A stretch of DNA of 64,000 bases, taken from positions 189,727-253,726 of the forward strand of contig VSDK01021916.1 in NCBI GenBank assembly GCA_009767595.1, given 5' to 3'. The notes beneath the pieces were generated by a model. It was not told the origin of the DNA and ran no database searches. It saw nothing but the letters and a program-made list of their open reading frames with translations. Both the position numbers and the translations under genes were made by a program. This DNA comes from Symbiodinium kawagutii (Eukaryota > Sar > Dinophyceae > Suessiales > Symbiodiniaceae). Position 1 is the stretch's first letter. The number at the start of each line of letters is the position of its first letter. Positions 21,647 through 32,252 of this stretch are shown piece by piece.

Positions 21647-21975
21647 GTAGACTCAGAGGACCATGGGTGCAGGGGGTCATGTTTGTTTTTGTTTATTGGG
21701 AACACTACAAGTATTTTCGTCTAGATAAAGATGATACTGTTCCTGTCGGATTCTGAGGTAGGGAGTTGAGCAGGAGCTTCAATAGTTTTACTTTGTTATT
21801 TGCTGCCTGAATTGAAACAGTAAAGAATCGATGAAGTGCAGGCAAGTCAGATGGATTGATGTTCCCGAGTACAATGGGATCACCAAGAAGGAATGATGAA
21901 GCAATCAATGTCAATCATGTTTGTTTTCGATTGCCAGAATTTGCATTTGTTGTTCCACATTCCTGACTTCCCAGG

Positions 21976-22294
21976 CATGAATAGATAGATAGGTAGATAG
22001 ATAAATTTATCAATAGATAAATACATAGATACAAAGATGCATATATACATGTAGATACATAGATGCATCGATACATAGATACAAAGCTACACATGTACAG
22101 AGATACATAGCTACACATGTACATTGATACATAGATACATAGATAGATAGATACATGGATGCATCGATACATAGATACATAGCTACAAATGTACAGAGAT
22201 ACATAGCTACGCATGTACATTGATACACAGATAGATAGATAGATACATAGATACGTTGATACATAGATAGATAGATACATGGATACATTGATAC

Positions 22295-22345
<51 letters not shown>

Positions 22346-22529
22346 CGTAGATACATAGATACACAGATACATAGATACATAGATACATAGATACATATGG
22401 ATACATAAGTACACTGATACACAGATACATAGATACATAGATATATATAGGTATATAGCTACATAGCCACGTAGGTACATAGGTACATCGATAGATGGAT
22501 AAATAGATAAATTGATACATAGATAAATT

Positions 22530-22563
<34 letters not shown>

Positions 22564-22572
22564 CAGATAGAT
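21976..22572. repeat. GATA/CATA tetranucleotide array
   Basis: About 600 bp of GATA, CATA and related units. A longer block (AGCTACACATGTACAGAGAT ... ACATTGATACA) occurs at about 22085 and again at about 22180, showing a second-level period of ~95 bp. Reverse-strand frames of 200+ residues rich in Y, I, S, C are by-products. Confidence 0.95.
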
Positions 22573-22757
22573 CGTACGCACATAAATTTGCACGCATACA
22601 CATCATCCTACCAACCCACAGGGTATCACTATCCTCCACGTGCTCGCGAAGGCGCCAGTGCTTTCAGCAGCTCTTTGGAGTGAAAAGCTGCTGAGCTGCT
22701 GAGGGCACCACCACCAGCAGCCATGCGGGATACCAACCAACCAGAACCAGCCAAACA

Positions 22758-22872
22758 ATAGAGGACTGGTTGGTGGTTTGATTGACATTTTTATTTTCCC
22801 TAGTAATTACCAACAATTGGTTGGTTGACTCATATTTTTCAAAGGGATTGAAACCGCCAACCAGATAGAGGA
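22758..22872 (+). mobile_element. family B element with 8-bp target duplication
   Basis: Element 22766-22864: CTGGTTGGTGGTTTGATTG ... GGATTGAAACCGCCAACCAG. Flanked on both sides by ATAGAGGA. The internal TTTTCCCTAG and TTTTTCAAAG/GG resemble 3' splice sites. Sense orientation. Confidence 0.9.
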
Positions 22873-24267
22873 TTGCCAAGCAAAAAGTCGGAAGATGCTG
22901 TGGGAGTAGCTGTCGATGGTCAACTTGGACTCCAGGAAATCAGGCAACCGGTATTCATCAGCACAAGTTTAATCACTCCCCTGCGATAGCCCGGGCGGTG
23001 CCGGGAAGTTTTTCCTCCTTCCGGGGTTTACGATCATTCTTGGTATGGACACCATCGAACAATTCAAAGAATTTCGGCAGTTTCGGGGCACCACCAGTTG
23101 TGAACAGTCTTTTGTTCTCGTGGTTCATCACTATGACAATGTTTGGTTTGTTATTTTGGGTTGCCCAAAAATAGTGTGCCCCGACAATGGGTGGTTTTCC
23201 TTTTTAAAATCATCATTTTGATGGGTGTGGACCCATATTGCTCTTTCACCACCACTACAACGTGGTTCAGTTGGTTGGTCGTGTTTTTTTTGCAGCAACT
23301 GAACTGTGAAGAACCCATCAGATCCATCAGGATGTTGCAAAAACTGAGGTTTGTAGGTAGTGAGAAAGGTCGTGGTGAAAGTGAAAGGTCTAAGATTCAG
23401 GCTTTTTGTAAGGCAAACTCATCTCCGTTGAACACTGACTTAGTCGACACCAACACTGACCAACAGCATCATACCAGTTGAACATCCCTTATTGTGTGTT
23501 TCGTATATTGAGGTGATTCTGGATACCAGGGGAAAAATACACCAAAAAAGGTAATAAACATAACACAACACTACATACTTTCGCACCATCGCTTTTTGCT
23601 TCCACCGGCTGCCGTTGTTCATCGATGGATTTTCACCAAAAGCTGCAGCCATTGGCTCAGCCGGCCCTTTTAACACGCGCGGAACGCGACCGCCGCTGTT
23701 TTTTTCCCTTGACATAGCTCGCTCGGGCAGCAGCAGAATGGAGCGAAGAAGCTTAAGACCGCCAAGCTTGCGTGCCCTGACAGCAAGAGCTTGGGAAGAC
23801 TCACAACTTTCGAGGATGGTTTGGAATTTCCTCGCAAGATGATACGTATGTTGCGACCATGGATGTCATGTGTATAATATTGTATAATTATGATAATTGA
23901 TTGTGTGATTTAAAGTGACTCATCATGTGTCTTTGAACATGCATATCTTCTTAACTATTCGAGATGGAAAAAAACACAGAAAAACAACTTCATCAATGCC
24001 AATCTGAAGCGCCCAGAAACTCTAAATCAGCAACTCAAACTACTTCACAAACATGTCGAACCACTATTCGCCATGATATTGACCATTATTAACAACTATA
24101 TTCACCATATTACCCATTATTAGTTGTTCACCACTATATTAACCATTATTCACCATTATTAACCATTATGCACCACTACAATGACTAACCCACCAAGGTG
24201 GTGAAGCACCACCAGCCAGTCACGTGTCACGTTTCAGCACCAGCCATTTTTCGCCAGGTCTTCGCAG
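22873..24267. other. mostly non-coding, one doubtful GC-rich patch
   Basis: The only coding-like patch is about 23650-23800, where a frame with PLFFSLDIARSGSSRMERRS stays open. Splice sites are unclear. CACCATTATTAACCATTATG-type repeats fill 24050-24190. Confidence 0.4.
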
Positions 24268-24349
24268 CTCTGGCCTCTTGCTGTTGGCTGTGGGAGCTGT
24301 GGCTTCCGGGCTCGGTGGGGTTCCCAGTGCCGTGGTGGAGCTGACGATG
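24268..24349 (+). CDS. candidate exon, hydrophobic segment
   Basis: Acceptor GGTCTTCGCAG, donor GTGATG. The frame contains SGLLLLAVGAVASGLGGVPS then AVVEL, a glycine/alanine-rich hydrophobic stretch long enough for one membrane helix. No family is recognised. Confidence 0.45.
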
Positions 24350-24394
24350 GTGATGTTTAGTGATGTTTAGTGATGGTTGATGTTTAGTGATGGT

Positions 24395-24440
<46 letters not shown>

Positions 24441-24442
24441 GA
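24350..24442. repeat. GATGATGGT / TTTAGTGATG repeat
   Basis: Three TGTTTAGTGATG units followed by a GAT/GGT trinucleotide run, starting at the exon donor. Confidence 0.85.
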
Positions 24443-25328
24443 TGGTTGACGATTGTTGATGGTGGCTAGTGATGCTTGATCGTGCTGATGATACTCTTGT
24501 TGGGGATGTGTTTGAATTCCTTGTTGTTGATAGCGGTGGTGGCGGAATGTGATCTTGGATATTTTGGTGATGTTGGCATTGATATTGATGTTGGGGTTGT
24601 GTGTTTGGAGACAGGCAGCCCCAAACATGCAGCGGGAACAATTTGAAATCATAGATTTCGTATGGTTATTTGGCTGTCGTCAGCCAGCAAGTGGTTGTTG
24701 ATGGTTTTTGTGGAGGTTGCAGCAGTAGTTATAGCGACCCAGAGAGCGGCTAAGATCAGTGATGATTCCCCTGATGGTACCTCTGACATACCCAAGGCAT
24801 CCTGGAAATCATCCGCGTTGGAGGGAAAACAAATTGCGGTTACGTGTCAATATTCAATGTCACCCCACCCATGTTCTTTAAAGTGAGTGAGTCGTATCAT
24901 GCAATCATTGAACACATGTGAACAATGGTCCATAATATTATTACTGGTGAACATCACTAGTAGCCTTTAAAATGATGAACTTGTAAAATGCACAGGGAAA
25001 TTTCAAGTACCGATGGTCATGGCCAGTATTTCGTGAGCGTGAGGCTGACAGAACATCAACAACAGTCCTGTTTTGTTCACCAAGTGTGTATTTGCTGTAA
25101 CTAATTTCAGTGGTGGTAGATCCAGATTTTGGTCCAGAGAGACTCGATACAACAGCCAATTAGGGCTGGTGATTCATCAAAATCACCAAATCTACTTGAA
25201 TGTGCGCCCTCACAGCCACTGGGAACAATTCCCATGGTTTCGTAACGGGGTTCGTTCAGCTAACTTATAGGGTTTAATCAAATAAATCCTTCTTTTTCAA
25301 AAAAATAGTTAAATTAATCAAATAAATT

Positions 25329-25366
25329 GGTTCTAATCAAATAAATCAAATGATTTGATTAGAACC
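25329..25366. repeat. perfect 14-bp inverted repeat
   Basis: GGTTCTAATCAAAT, a 10-nt spacer, then its exact reverse complement ATTTGATTAGAACC. It could form a stable hairpin about 20 nt upstream of a candidate exon. Confidence 0.95.
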
Positions 25367-25384
25367 AGGGTGAACTAACCCCAG

Positions 25385-25468
25385 CTGCACATCCAGCCGT
25401 AGGGGCTTTCCAACTCCCAGGGCTCGCTTCCCAGGCTTTGCGGGTGCTTGGTGTGGCGTCTCAGGGAG
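25385..25468 (+). CDS. candidate internal exon, unknown protein
   Basis: Acceptor CTAACCCCAG, donor GTCAGT. The frame contains AHPAVGAFQLPGLASQALRV then LGVASQG, hydrophobic and Ala/Gly-rich. Lies just after the 14-bp hairpin. Not recognised. Confidence 0.45.
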
Positions 25469-25885
25469 GTCAGTTGTGAACCATTTCCGGTGCCCTTGGG
25501 ACCGGTTGCTGTGGTTTGAACACATTTTTCCATGGCTAATTAGCGGTTAATAGTGGGTAATCATAGGGAGTAATAAGCAGCAAAATGATATCCAACAATA
25601 ATAACCAACAATTAATAACGGTCAATCATAGGGAATCATTACCAACAATATTATTGACAATAATAACAAACAAGAATAGGGAATTACTCAACGAAGATAA
25701 CGAAGCAAATTGGCGATTCTTTCCAACATTTCTTGAGTTGTTCAAAATGTCTACAAAGATGTTTGCAAGGTAACTGGTATCTTTGACAATGGGATCCATT
25801 AACCATCAGGGAAAACCAGCACCATTGTCCATTGTTGTTGTTTGCACCCAGTGCGCCCACTGTTCATCACAACCATGGCAATATG

Positions 25886-26002
25886 TGGCTGTGGGTGAAA
25901 ACCCCGTACCCCTGGTTCCCCATCATTAACCATTGTTTTCCCTGTGAATTTGTTGGTTATTATCCCCCGTGAATTTGGTTGGTTCATATCGACCCATAGC
26001 CA
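25886..26002 (-). mobile_element. family A element next to an acceptor
   Basis: TGGCTGTGGGTGAAAACC ... ATCGACCCATAGCCA. Ends 18 nt before the exon at 26021, so it forms the 3' end of the intron. Confidence 0.9.
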
Positions 26003-26020
26003 TATTAATCATTACAACAG

Positions 26021-26106
26021 GAATCCGCATGAAGGCCACGCCCAAACATGGAGAACGTCTCAGCTATCTTCAAGCAGCTCACGAACTGCAAAACACCATG
26101 CGCATG
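26021..26106 (+). CDS. exon of unknown gene, possibly upstream J-protein exon
   Basis: Acceptor TTACAACAG, donor GTAATT. The frame contains KATPKHGERLSYLQAAHELQ and ends NTMRM in phase 0. Polar, helix-forming. Phase 0 also matches the phase-0 start of the J-domain exon at 27872, so it may belong to that gene, but intervening exons cannot be excluded. Confidence 0.55.
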
Positions 26107-26521
26107 GTAATTACCAGCCTTTGTTTGTGAGGTGGTTGACCAAAACGTTGCGCATTTACCAAATTAAAATGATTAAGGATCAAATGTCATCAATTATCCA
26201 CCATTATTGTCAACAATCAAGATCTATTTACTTTACAGTACTCACCATGAATATTGATAATCATGAGTGCGCCAAAATACAGCTTCTACGTTTGCCATTA
26301 GAAAATGTCAACCAGTATGAACCGAAGTTTGCCCAATACTATCAACCACGGTCAACCATCAATCCGTTCATTATCGGTCATAAATCACTATCAACCAGTG
26401 TGAATTAAGATCTTTATTACCATCATCACCATTGGTTTTACAACTTTAACCATTATAACTATATACTATCAACCATTAGTCGCTGATCATGGATCATTAC
26501 CATCAGTTAATATGGTGATCC

Positions 26522-26655
26522 ATGACAATCAACCACCATCAACCACCATCAACCACCATCAACCACCACCAACCACCACTAACCACCATCAACCACCATC
26601 AACCACCACCAACCACCACTAACCACCATCAACCACCACCAACCATCACCACTCG
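26522..26655. repeat. CAACCACCAT/CAACCACCAC decamer-like repeat
   Basis: Tandem CAACCACCATCAACCACCAC units. Similar to the ACCACCAACCAG terminus of family B. Confidence 0.9.
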
Positions 26656-27124
26656 TCATGCTTCGCTCACCCAGGAGAACCTCAGCAAGGCAGCGACACG
26701 TAGGCGCGGCTCGTTGGTGAATGTTGATTGAAGCTGTTGAAGCTGGCAACAGATGGTGATTTCTCAACGGAACCAGTGAGAAATGGTTGTTTTTTTACAA
26801 GGTTTTCCAATGGTTGATCATGGTGGAAAATGACCAACAATATTGGCTGAACAACTACATTACAATATGATTGGTGAATAATAACGAATAGTGGTTGAAA
26901 AAGTTGAAACATTGAGCTTCATGACTGATGGTTAAACATGGGGAATCACGGTGAGCGATGACAAATGATAGCTCAATGATGTTGGTTTGGTTTGGAACGG
27001 TCAGAGATTATAGTTCTCGTCATGAGTAAGACCAGGCAATTCTGCTTCAAGGGTTGGTTGATAGTGATAGGAAATCACGGTGGTTGATCTTCCTCCACGT
27101 AGGAATGGTGATTGGTTTGCTAAA

Positions 27125-27445
27125 TGGTTATGGTGGTGGTAGTGGTAGTGGTGGTAGTGGTAGTGGTAGCAGCAGCAGTCATACTGGTAGAAGTAGTCGT
27201 AGTAGTATTTGTATTAGTAGTATTAGTAGTACTAGTGGTATTAGTAGTAGCTGTAGCATTATGAGTAGTAGCAGTATTGGTAGTAGCAGTAGTGGCAGTA
27301 GTGGTAGTAGTGGCAGTAGTGGTAGCAGTGGTAGTAGTGGTGGTAGTGGTAGTGGTAGCAGTGGTAGTAGTGGTGGTAGTGGTAGTGGTAGCAGTAGTGG
27401 TGGTGGTAGTGGTAGTGGTTGTAGCAGCAGAAGCAGCAGCAGCAT
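27125..27445. repeat. GGTAGT/AGTAGC trinucleotide-based array
   Basis: Over 300 bp of GGT, AGT and AGC triplets. All three frames are open and give poly-S/G, poly-V and the reverse poly-T/L; none of these is evidence of a gene. Confidence 0.95.
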
Positions 27446-27871
27446 CAAGAGCAGCAATGGTGAACGGTTGGTTCATGACCGTTCGAAGGTAATACGCACA
27501 TGATGCTTAGCAAACAGTTTGTTGATGCATCGTTGCATTGTGGGCGAGCAAGACGGTGGTCAATGACCACCAACAAAGATCAACAAAGCGATAAAGCGTT
27601 TGAATGATTGGATCATGTATAGATGATGCCTTTCACTTAGCTTGATTAACCATCCAATTAAGAATTCACCGGTATGTATCCACTGATGTGTTTTGCAATG
27701 GTGAAATTAACATGCAGCTAGATAATGTCAGACAATCCAGCAGCTTTCATGCACAAGTTTTCTAAACAAAGTTGCTGGAGGGTCAAAAACTATATGCAGC
27801 ACCAACCCTTCCCGACCCTAGCACTAGAGTCAGAGCTTCCATCATGCTTTGGATGAGTGGTGCATCCAAAG

Positions 27872-28012
27872 ATTTTGGGCCGTTGCACCGTGGTCCTTCA
27901 ACCGATTTTGGAAGGCCTTTGGGCTGCGGTCGACAGCCCGCCGGAAACTGACACCAAGCTCTACGATGTCTTGGGCATTGGCAAAGAGGCTTCAGTGGCA
28001 GACATCAAGAAG
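27872..28012 (+). CDS. J-protein exon 1 of the visible part
   Basis: Acceptor GCATCCAAAG (phase 0) or GATTTTGGAAG (27915); donor GTGCCA after AAGAAG. Encodes the N-terminal extension and helix I of the J domain up to ADIKK. Which acceptor is used is unsettled. Confidence 0.85.
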
Positions 28013-30750
28013 GTGCCATGCGACAACTTGGGAGGGTTGGGTTCCATGCATCATGAAGGGTCATTCTAAGTCACTGCTCTTATGTTGACATGTATTGGTT
28101 CAATTGTGCATTTATTTGGTGACAAATGGTGACAATACGGATCTCAACTTATCTCAACTTCTCAGTAAATGGAGAATTCTCAAGGACAAAGAGCCCTGAA
28201 ATGATGGATAGCCAGGCCTTTTTCGTAACGTCGGCTGCGAGGCAGTGGTGGATTGTGTTGTGAGACCTTTAGGAGGCTCCGGCTTCACCTTGTTATATTT
28301 CACGTAGACTCTCCAATCGTTCATAGGTCGATCCTCCAATGTGGCTGTGGGTCAGTTCACCCTTAGTCCCCCTGGTTCCCCATCATTAACCAGCTCGTTT
28401 TCCCACTGTTATTGTTGCTTAGTATCCCCAATATTGGTTGGTTAACGTTGACCCATAGCCAAGTGACAATCCAACCATTCGAAGCGGCGACAGCGGCAGG
28501 CGTACTATCGCAATGCGAGGGATTGTCATCCAGACAAGCACCCCGGGGACGAGGTCATGCGAGCAAAATTTCAGGAGGTGGAGCGGACTGGGTCGGCAGG
28601 CCGGTGGAGCCAATGTTGGTTGCTTGCAACAAGGGATTGCTGGTTGGTGGTTTCAATCATGTGGCTATGGGTCAATATTAACCAGCAACAATAGGGGATA
28701 ATAACCAACCAGTTTATAGGGAAAACAATGGTTTAATGATGGGGAACCAAGGGTACGGGATTTTGACCCACAGCCATGTTTTGCTTTCCTTATAGTATTT
28801 GTTGACAAATGGTTGGTTGACTACTATCTTTTTGTAGGGGTTGAAACCACCAGCCAGATTGTGCTGCCGGCTTGCGGCCAAACCAATCAATGGTTCTGGC
28901 CATAAATAATGTGCCATAAGCACCCCTCCAACCACGCAAAGATGTGTTTGAGGAATGACTTTTGGTGGCAACACTATTGATGGATGCTCCCATGTTTTCT
29001 TGAATGATCACGCAGCACAAGGAAATTTGCGAATCCAGCAGGAGCATGTGTAGGAGCATGCGCGGGACGGTTTTCTAGGTCAGAATGGGCGGCACATGAT
29101 GGATACCCTCGCAGTACCCAACATGACAGAGGGAAACATAGGAAAACTCAGGATACAAGGATTTTCTTTTGGCTGCTACACCATCCACAACCCAGTCCTT
29201 CTTCAGGATTCGTGGGTGACTTCCAGCAACTCCAATAGAACTTCAAAAGGTAGCCCCATGAAGTACTGGGTTCCCGTGCCCACGTGGTGAGCGTTCTGTG
29301 CTTGACGCGTTGTTTGGACGGAGATATTTGCCCCGTGCCGGAGGGTCATGATACTTGAAGAGTAGAAACTTAGCATTGCTGGTTGGTGGTTTCAAATATG
29401 TTTTTTTTTCCTAGTAGTCATTAACAAATGGATGGTTGACTAAGAATTTTTACAGGGGTTGAAACCACCAACCAGTAGCATTGGGTATGGGTCATAACCA
29501 ACGATCAGCCACACAGTTGGTAGGTCCCAACAGCTCGACGTAGCTGGACTATGAATGGGTGATTTTTTTGGATGTGAAGAGCCAGGGGTGCAGCGGCCCT
29601 ATGTAAACGATGGTAAGCGTACATGGGTGTTTCTCAAAATAGCTCACCCCCTAAATCATCCAAGATGAACCATTTATAGTAGTAAACCGTAAACCAATCT
29701 TTTTTTGGGCCCCCTGTTTTGGCAAACACCCACGTGAGCATATTTGAGACTCGTCTTTGTCCCAATTAATCACAGGATTCCGCTGTGAGAACAGCACTTC
29801 GCGGATGTCTGAGGCACCGATGACTTGATAGTGGGTGATATGAAAAATAGTATGGCGCCCTAGAGTATATACAATTTTGATCTACCTTCACATGGGCTTA
29901 TCTAAAATGGTGTGCCCCTGAAACTAGTGGTTTCCCTCTTATTGAATAGTGGCTATCAATTGGATGGTTAGTAGCTACCACCATTAATGGACAAACCCAT
30001 ATTGAATCTAATTTAATTTGTCTAATCTACCACGTTCAATGCAATACAGATGTTCATTTGGTATACAGCTACCATCACGCGTCCGGTATCGCGCGCGTAC
30101 ATCATGCTTGAGATCACCTTGACTCTTGGACTGACCCTTCCCAGTCAGTTGCTTGAACATCCAAGGTGTCCCCATTTTTGTCTGTGTGAAAAAATCAGGA
30201 GTGTCAAGGAACTGATAATACACATCTGATCATACATTTATATAGATTCAGAATCATTCATTTGTTTAATGGATACACATAAGTACTGTAGATATTTGAC
30301 ATGTAATTAACTAGTGTCTGCAATACTGCGAGCAAACTAGCTAGAAAGACGAATCATAGCTAATCAGGTAGAATCAGATAGATAGATATGGATAACATGC
30401 ATGTCTATTCATCTGTTGTTTCATTTTTACTCTATTTGGCTGTGGGTCAGTCCACCCTTAGTCCCCCCGGTTCCCCATCATTAACCAGCTCGTTTTCCCA
30501 CTTGTTGCTTAGTATCCCCATTATTGGTTGGTTAACTGCTTGACCCAGCTCGCCATGTGACAATCCAACCATCCCTTGTTATTGTTGGTGGAAATCCCCC
30601 ATTAGTTGGTTGGTTAACTGCTTGACCCATAGCCATTTATCACTCCTTTCTTGGGCGCCAAAAGGTGGCAGATGCCTATGCCACGCTGGCAGATCCTGTG
30701 CGACGACAGAAGTATGTGCGACAGCTCGGGCGAGATGGGGCGACAAAGTG
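27872..30750 (+). CDS. J-domain (DnaJ/Hsp40-like) protein, spliced gene
   Basis: Co-chaperones of this family bind Hsp70 through the J domain and stimulate its ATPase. Three exons in compatible phase (0/0, 0/0, 0/2) rebuild a complete J domain: helix I YDVLGIGKEASVADIKK, helix II AYYRNARDCHPDKHPGDE with the invariant HPD tripeptide, and helix III/IV KFQE + VADAYATLADPVRRQKYVRQ. Family-typical AY, D-KF-E, AYATL-DP-RR-YD-like positions are present. About 30 residues precede the domain in exon 1 (LEGLWAAVDSPPETDT), and the start codon is not seen. No G/F or zinc-finger region is visible, so it is probably a J-domain-only (class C) protein, unless more exons follow. Introns: 487 nt and 2.1 kb, both filled with MITE-like elements. 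The 3' end is open: TGA at 30752 in frame, a GTGACT donor at 30751, or a GC donor at 30740. Target pathway unknown. Confidence 0.88.
28342..28461 (-). mobile_element. family A element in J-protein intron 1
   Basis: TGGCTGTGGGTCAGTTCACC ... ACGTTGACCCATAGCCA. Ends 38 nt before exon 2. Shares with the 30437 copy both its internal variant (CATCATTAACCAGCTCGTTT) and the flanking GTGACAATCCAACCAT. Confidence 0.9.
28500..28577 (+). CDS. J-protein exon 2 (HPD motif)
   Basis: Acceptor CAGCGGCAG, donor GTGGAG, 78 nt, phase 0 at both ends. Encodes AYYRNARDCHPDKHPGDE and continues VMRAKFQE. HPD, needed for Hsp70 stimulation, is intact. Confidence 0.92.
28640..28857 (+). mobile_element. family B element split by a nested family A element
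   Basis: CTGGTTGGTGGTTTCAATCA at 28640 and TTTGTAGGGGTTGAAACCAC ... CAGCCAG at the end are the two halves of one family B copy, interrupted at 28662-28776 by family A. ATTG flanks both ends. Sense orientation. Confidence 0.9.
28662..28776 (+). mobile_element. family A element nested in family B
   Basis: TGGCTATGGGTCAATATTAA ... TTTTGACCCACAGCCA, with TG on both sides. Confidence 0.92.
29371..29483 (+). mobile_element. family B element with 8-bp target duplication
   Basis: Element 29379-29475: CTGGTTGGTGGTTTCAAATA ... GGGGTTGAAACCACCAACCAG-type end, flanked by TAGCATTG on both sides. Internal TTTTTTTTTCCTAG and TTTTTACAG/GGG. Termini nearly perfect, so a recent insertion. Confidence 0.92.
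29625..29731 (-). mobile_element. family C MITE-like element
   Basis: GGGTGTTTCTCAAAATAGCT ... TTTTGGCAAACACCC, reverse internal order (AAATCATCC then AAACCAATC). Confidence 0.8.
29898..29955 (-). mobile_element. family C fragment
   Basis: GGGCTTATCTAAAATGGTGT GCCCCTGAAA: degraded end of a family C copy. Confidence 0.35.
30437..30635 (-). mobile_element. composite family A element before J-protein exon 3
   Basis: A complete family A-like copy (TGGCTGTGGGTCAGTCCACC ... TTGACCCAGCTCGCCA) is followed by GTGACAATCCAACCAT and a second partial copy ending GACCCATAGCCA. TT flanks both outer ends. It ends 29 nt before exon 3. Confidence 0.85.
30665..30750 (+). CDS. J-protein exon 3
   Basis: Acceptor GCGCCAAAAG, phase 0. 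Encodes VADAYATLADPVRRQKYVRQ LGRDGATK, the end of the J domain. Possible ends: stop TGA at 30752, donor GTGACT at 30751, or GC donor (GCGACA) at 30740. Confidence 0.9.
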
Positions 30751-31157
30751 GTGACTTTGGTGACTGAAAATCAATGATTTTCTGATAGTAGTGGGTTTTA
30801 ATGTTGGTTGTTGATGGTTAATATATTGATAATGGCTCATGATGTTAATGATTAATGATGGAATGCCATGGCTGAAATGGTTTCTATATAATTTGTTGAT
30901 GATGGCTTATTATATAATACCACTGCAGGTGGATCCTGAAATCGAACCCCGTCCTTGAAGCAAAACCCTCCACCGCCCAAAATTTTGATGTTGAAATGCT
31001 GAATACACCTCGAGATAGATCAAAAGAGTTTTGTTAATTAGATATGTTCACACGTACACATTTGATCATATTTGTGTATGTCAGAAAGTAAAGATGTAAC
31101 AGATGTGATCAGCTTTGACAGGACATGTCTCCAGGTTCCTTGCGCATGCGTTGCCAG

Positions 31158-31224
31158 GATCTTCAAGGCCTCGCAGGATTGGCATTTTTCAGTACCTTGG
31201 CTGCAGCGGCAACTCAACGATTGG
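31158..31224 (+). CDS. exon downstream of the J domain
   Basis: Acceptor GCGTTGCCAG, strong donor GTATGG. Two frames are open. One (IFKASQDWHFSVPWLQRQLN) joins in phase to a GTGACT donor of J-protein exon 3 and has more G/C third positions. The other (DLQGLAGLAFFSTLAAAATQ) joins in phase to a GC donor of exon 3 and to the next exon at 31575. Exon itself well supported; frame open. Confidence 0.55.
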
Positions 31225-31574
31225 GTATGGAAGCATCTCAACATTTGGACTTACCCATAATAATTGCACAATAGGATGGGTACCGTAGGTGGCACCAGTG
31301 TAGGTGGAACCAGTGCAGGTGGCACCTAGTAATAGGTAGCAAACGGCAATTGGGTACTGTAGTTGGGCATCATTTGCTTATAGCGATCTTGTAGCTTATA
31401 TCAATCAATCTACAGTACCTCGAACTTATCTCTCTTGTTTTGGTTTGTAAATTTGTTGTTGAATGTGTCCTATTGGATCCTGTTAGTCTTTGATGAATTC
31501 GGCGGAGAGTCCACACAGGGGTCAATCCATGTATTGGTTCTTCGTCCTTGAGTTGGAACTGTTTTTCAAAACAG

Positions 31575-31648
31575 AAGGCCGTATAGCCTTGCAATTCGAA
31601 TCGAGCTTGGCAACAAACAACTTGGAATTTGAGGAAGGATACGGGAGG
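31575..31648 (+). CDS. candidate internal exon
   Basis: Acceptor TTTTTCAAAACAG, donor GTGAGT (near consensus). The frame reads GRIALQFESSLATNNLEFEE then GYGR, phase 0 end. Joins the DLQGLAGL frame of the previous exon through a shared Glu codon. Whether it belongs to the J-protein or to the next gene is not resolved. Confidence 0.5.
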
Positions 31649-32252
31649 GTGAGTACAAGACTTGCAGAGAACCCCAGTCGTGATTTCTAGAAATAAAGAT
31701 AGATCATGAAATTCCCCAGAAGAGCAAAAGTTCCTCCTATATGGGGGGTATTGTTGGGGTTTTGATTGATTCTACCTTGAATTGATATGGATCTCCCACT
31801 AAAAGCATCTAGAAGACAATCTGAATGGTGCATTCTCAAAGCTGTTTGCGCTGACACTTGACTCAATGCTACAATCTAGAGAAAGCCTGTATTACGTGTT
31901 TGTTGTTCCATAGCACCAAATCAGGTTATCCTCTTGGTATATTTCGCTGTCAACTGTGATCACTACCATGGTGTTTGGCCAGTTGCATGTGCAACTTAAA
32001 TACACTATTCACTATAGCGCCCTCATTTTCAATATTTTTCATGTTATCTACTTCTCACTTTCACTGTCGATTCACATGAAATGTGTGCCGTTGATTTTCT
32101 GTTGTTTGACCCAACTCAGACCACGTGGCCTGTGCCAGGCAACAACGCCACCCGTCTCTTTGGACCTCCGCCATGGAGGGTGGGGGCTCACGGTAATCTC
32201 CGTGGGTCCTTGGAAGACATCGTATAGCTTGGAGAAGCCAAGAATGATCACA

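Noticed and set aside
21915-22639. Minus-strand open frames of 209-228 residues (Y/I/S/C-rich)
   Set aside because: They are translations of the GATA/CATA array; tetranucleotide repeats without stops give long frames in several phases.
27054-27503. 149-residue Ser/Gly-rich frame
   Set aside because: Trinucleotide array; the mirror frames give poly-V and poly-T of equal length.
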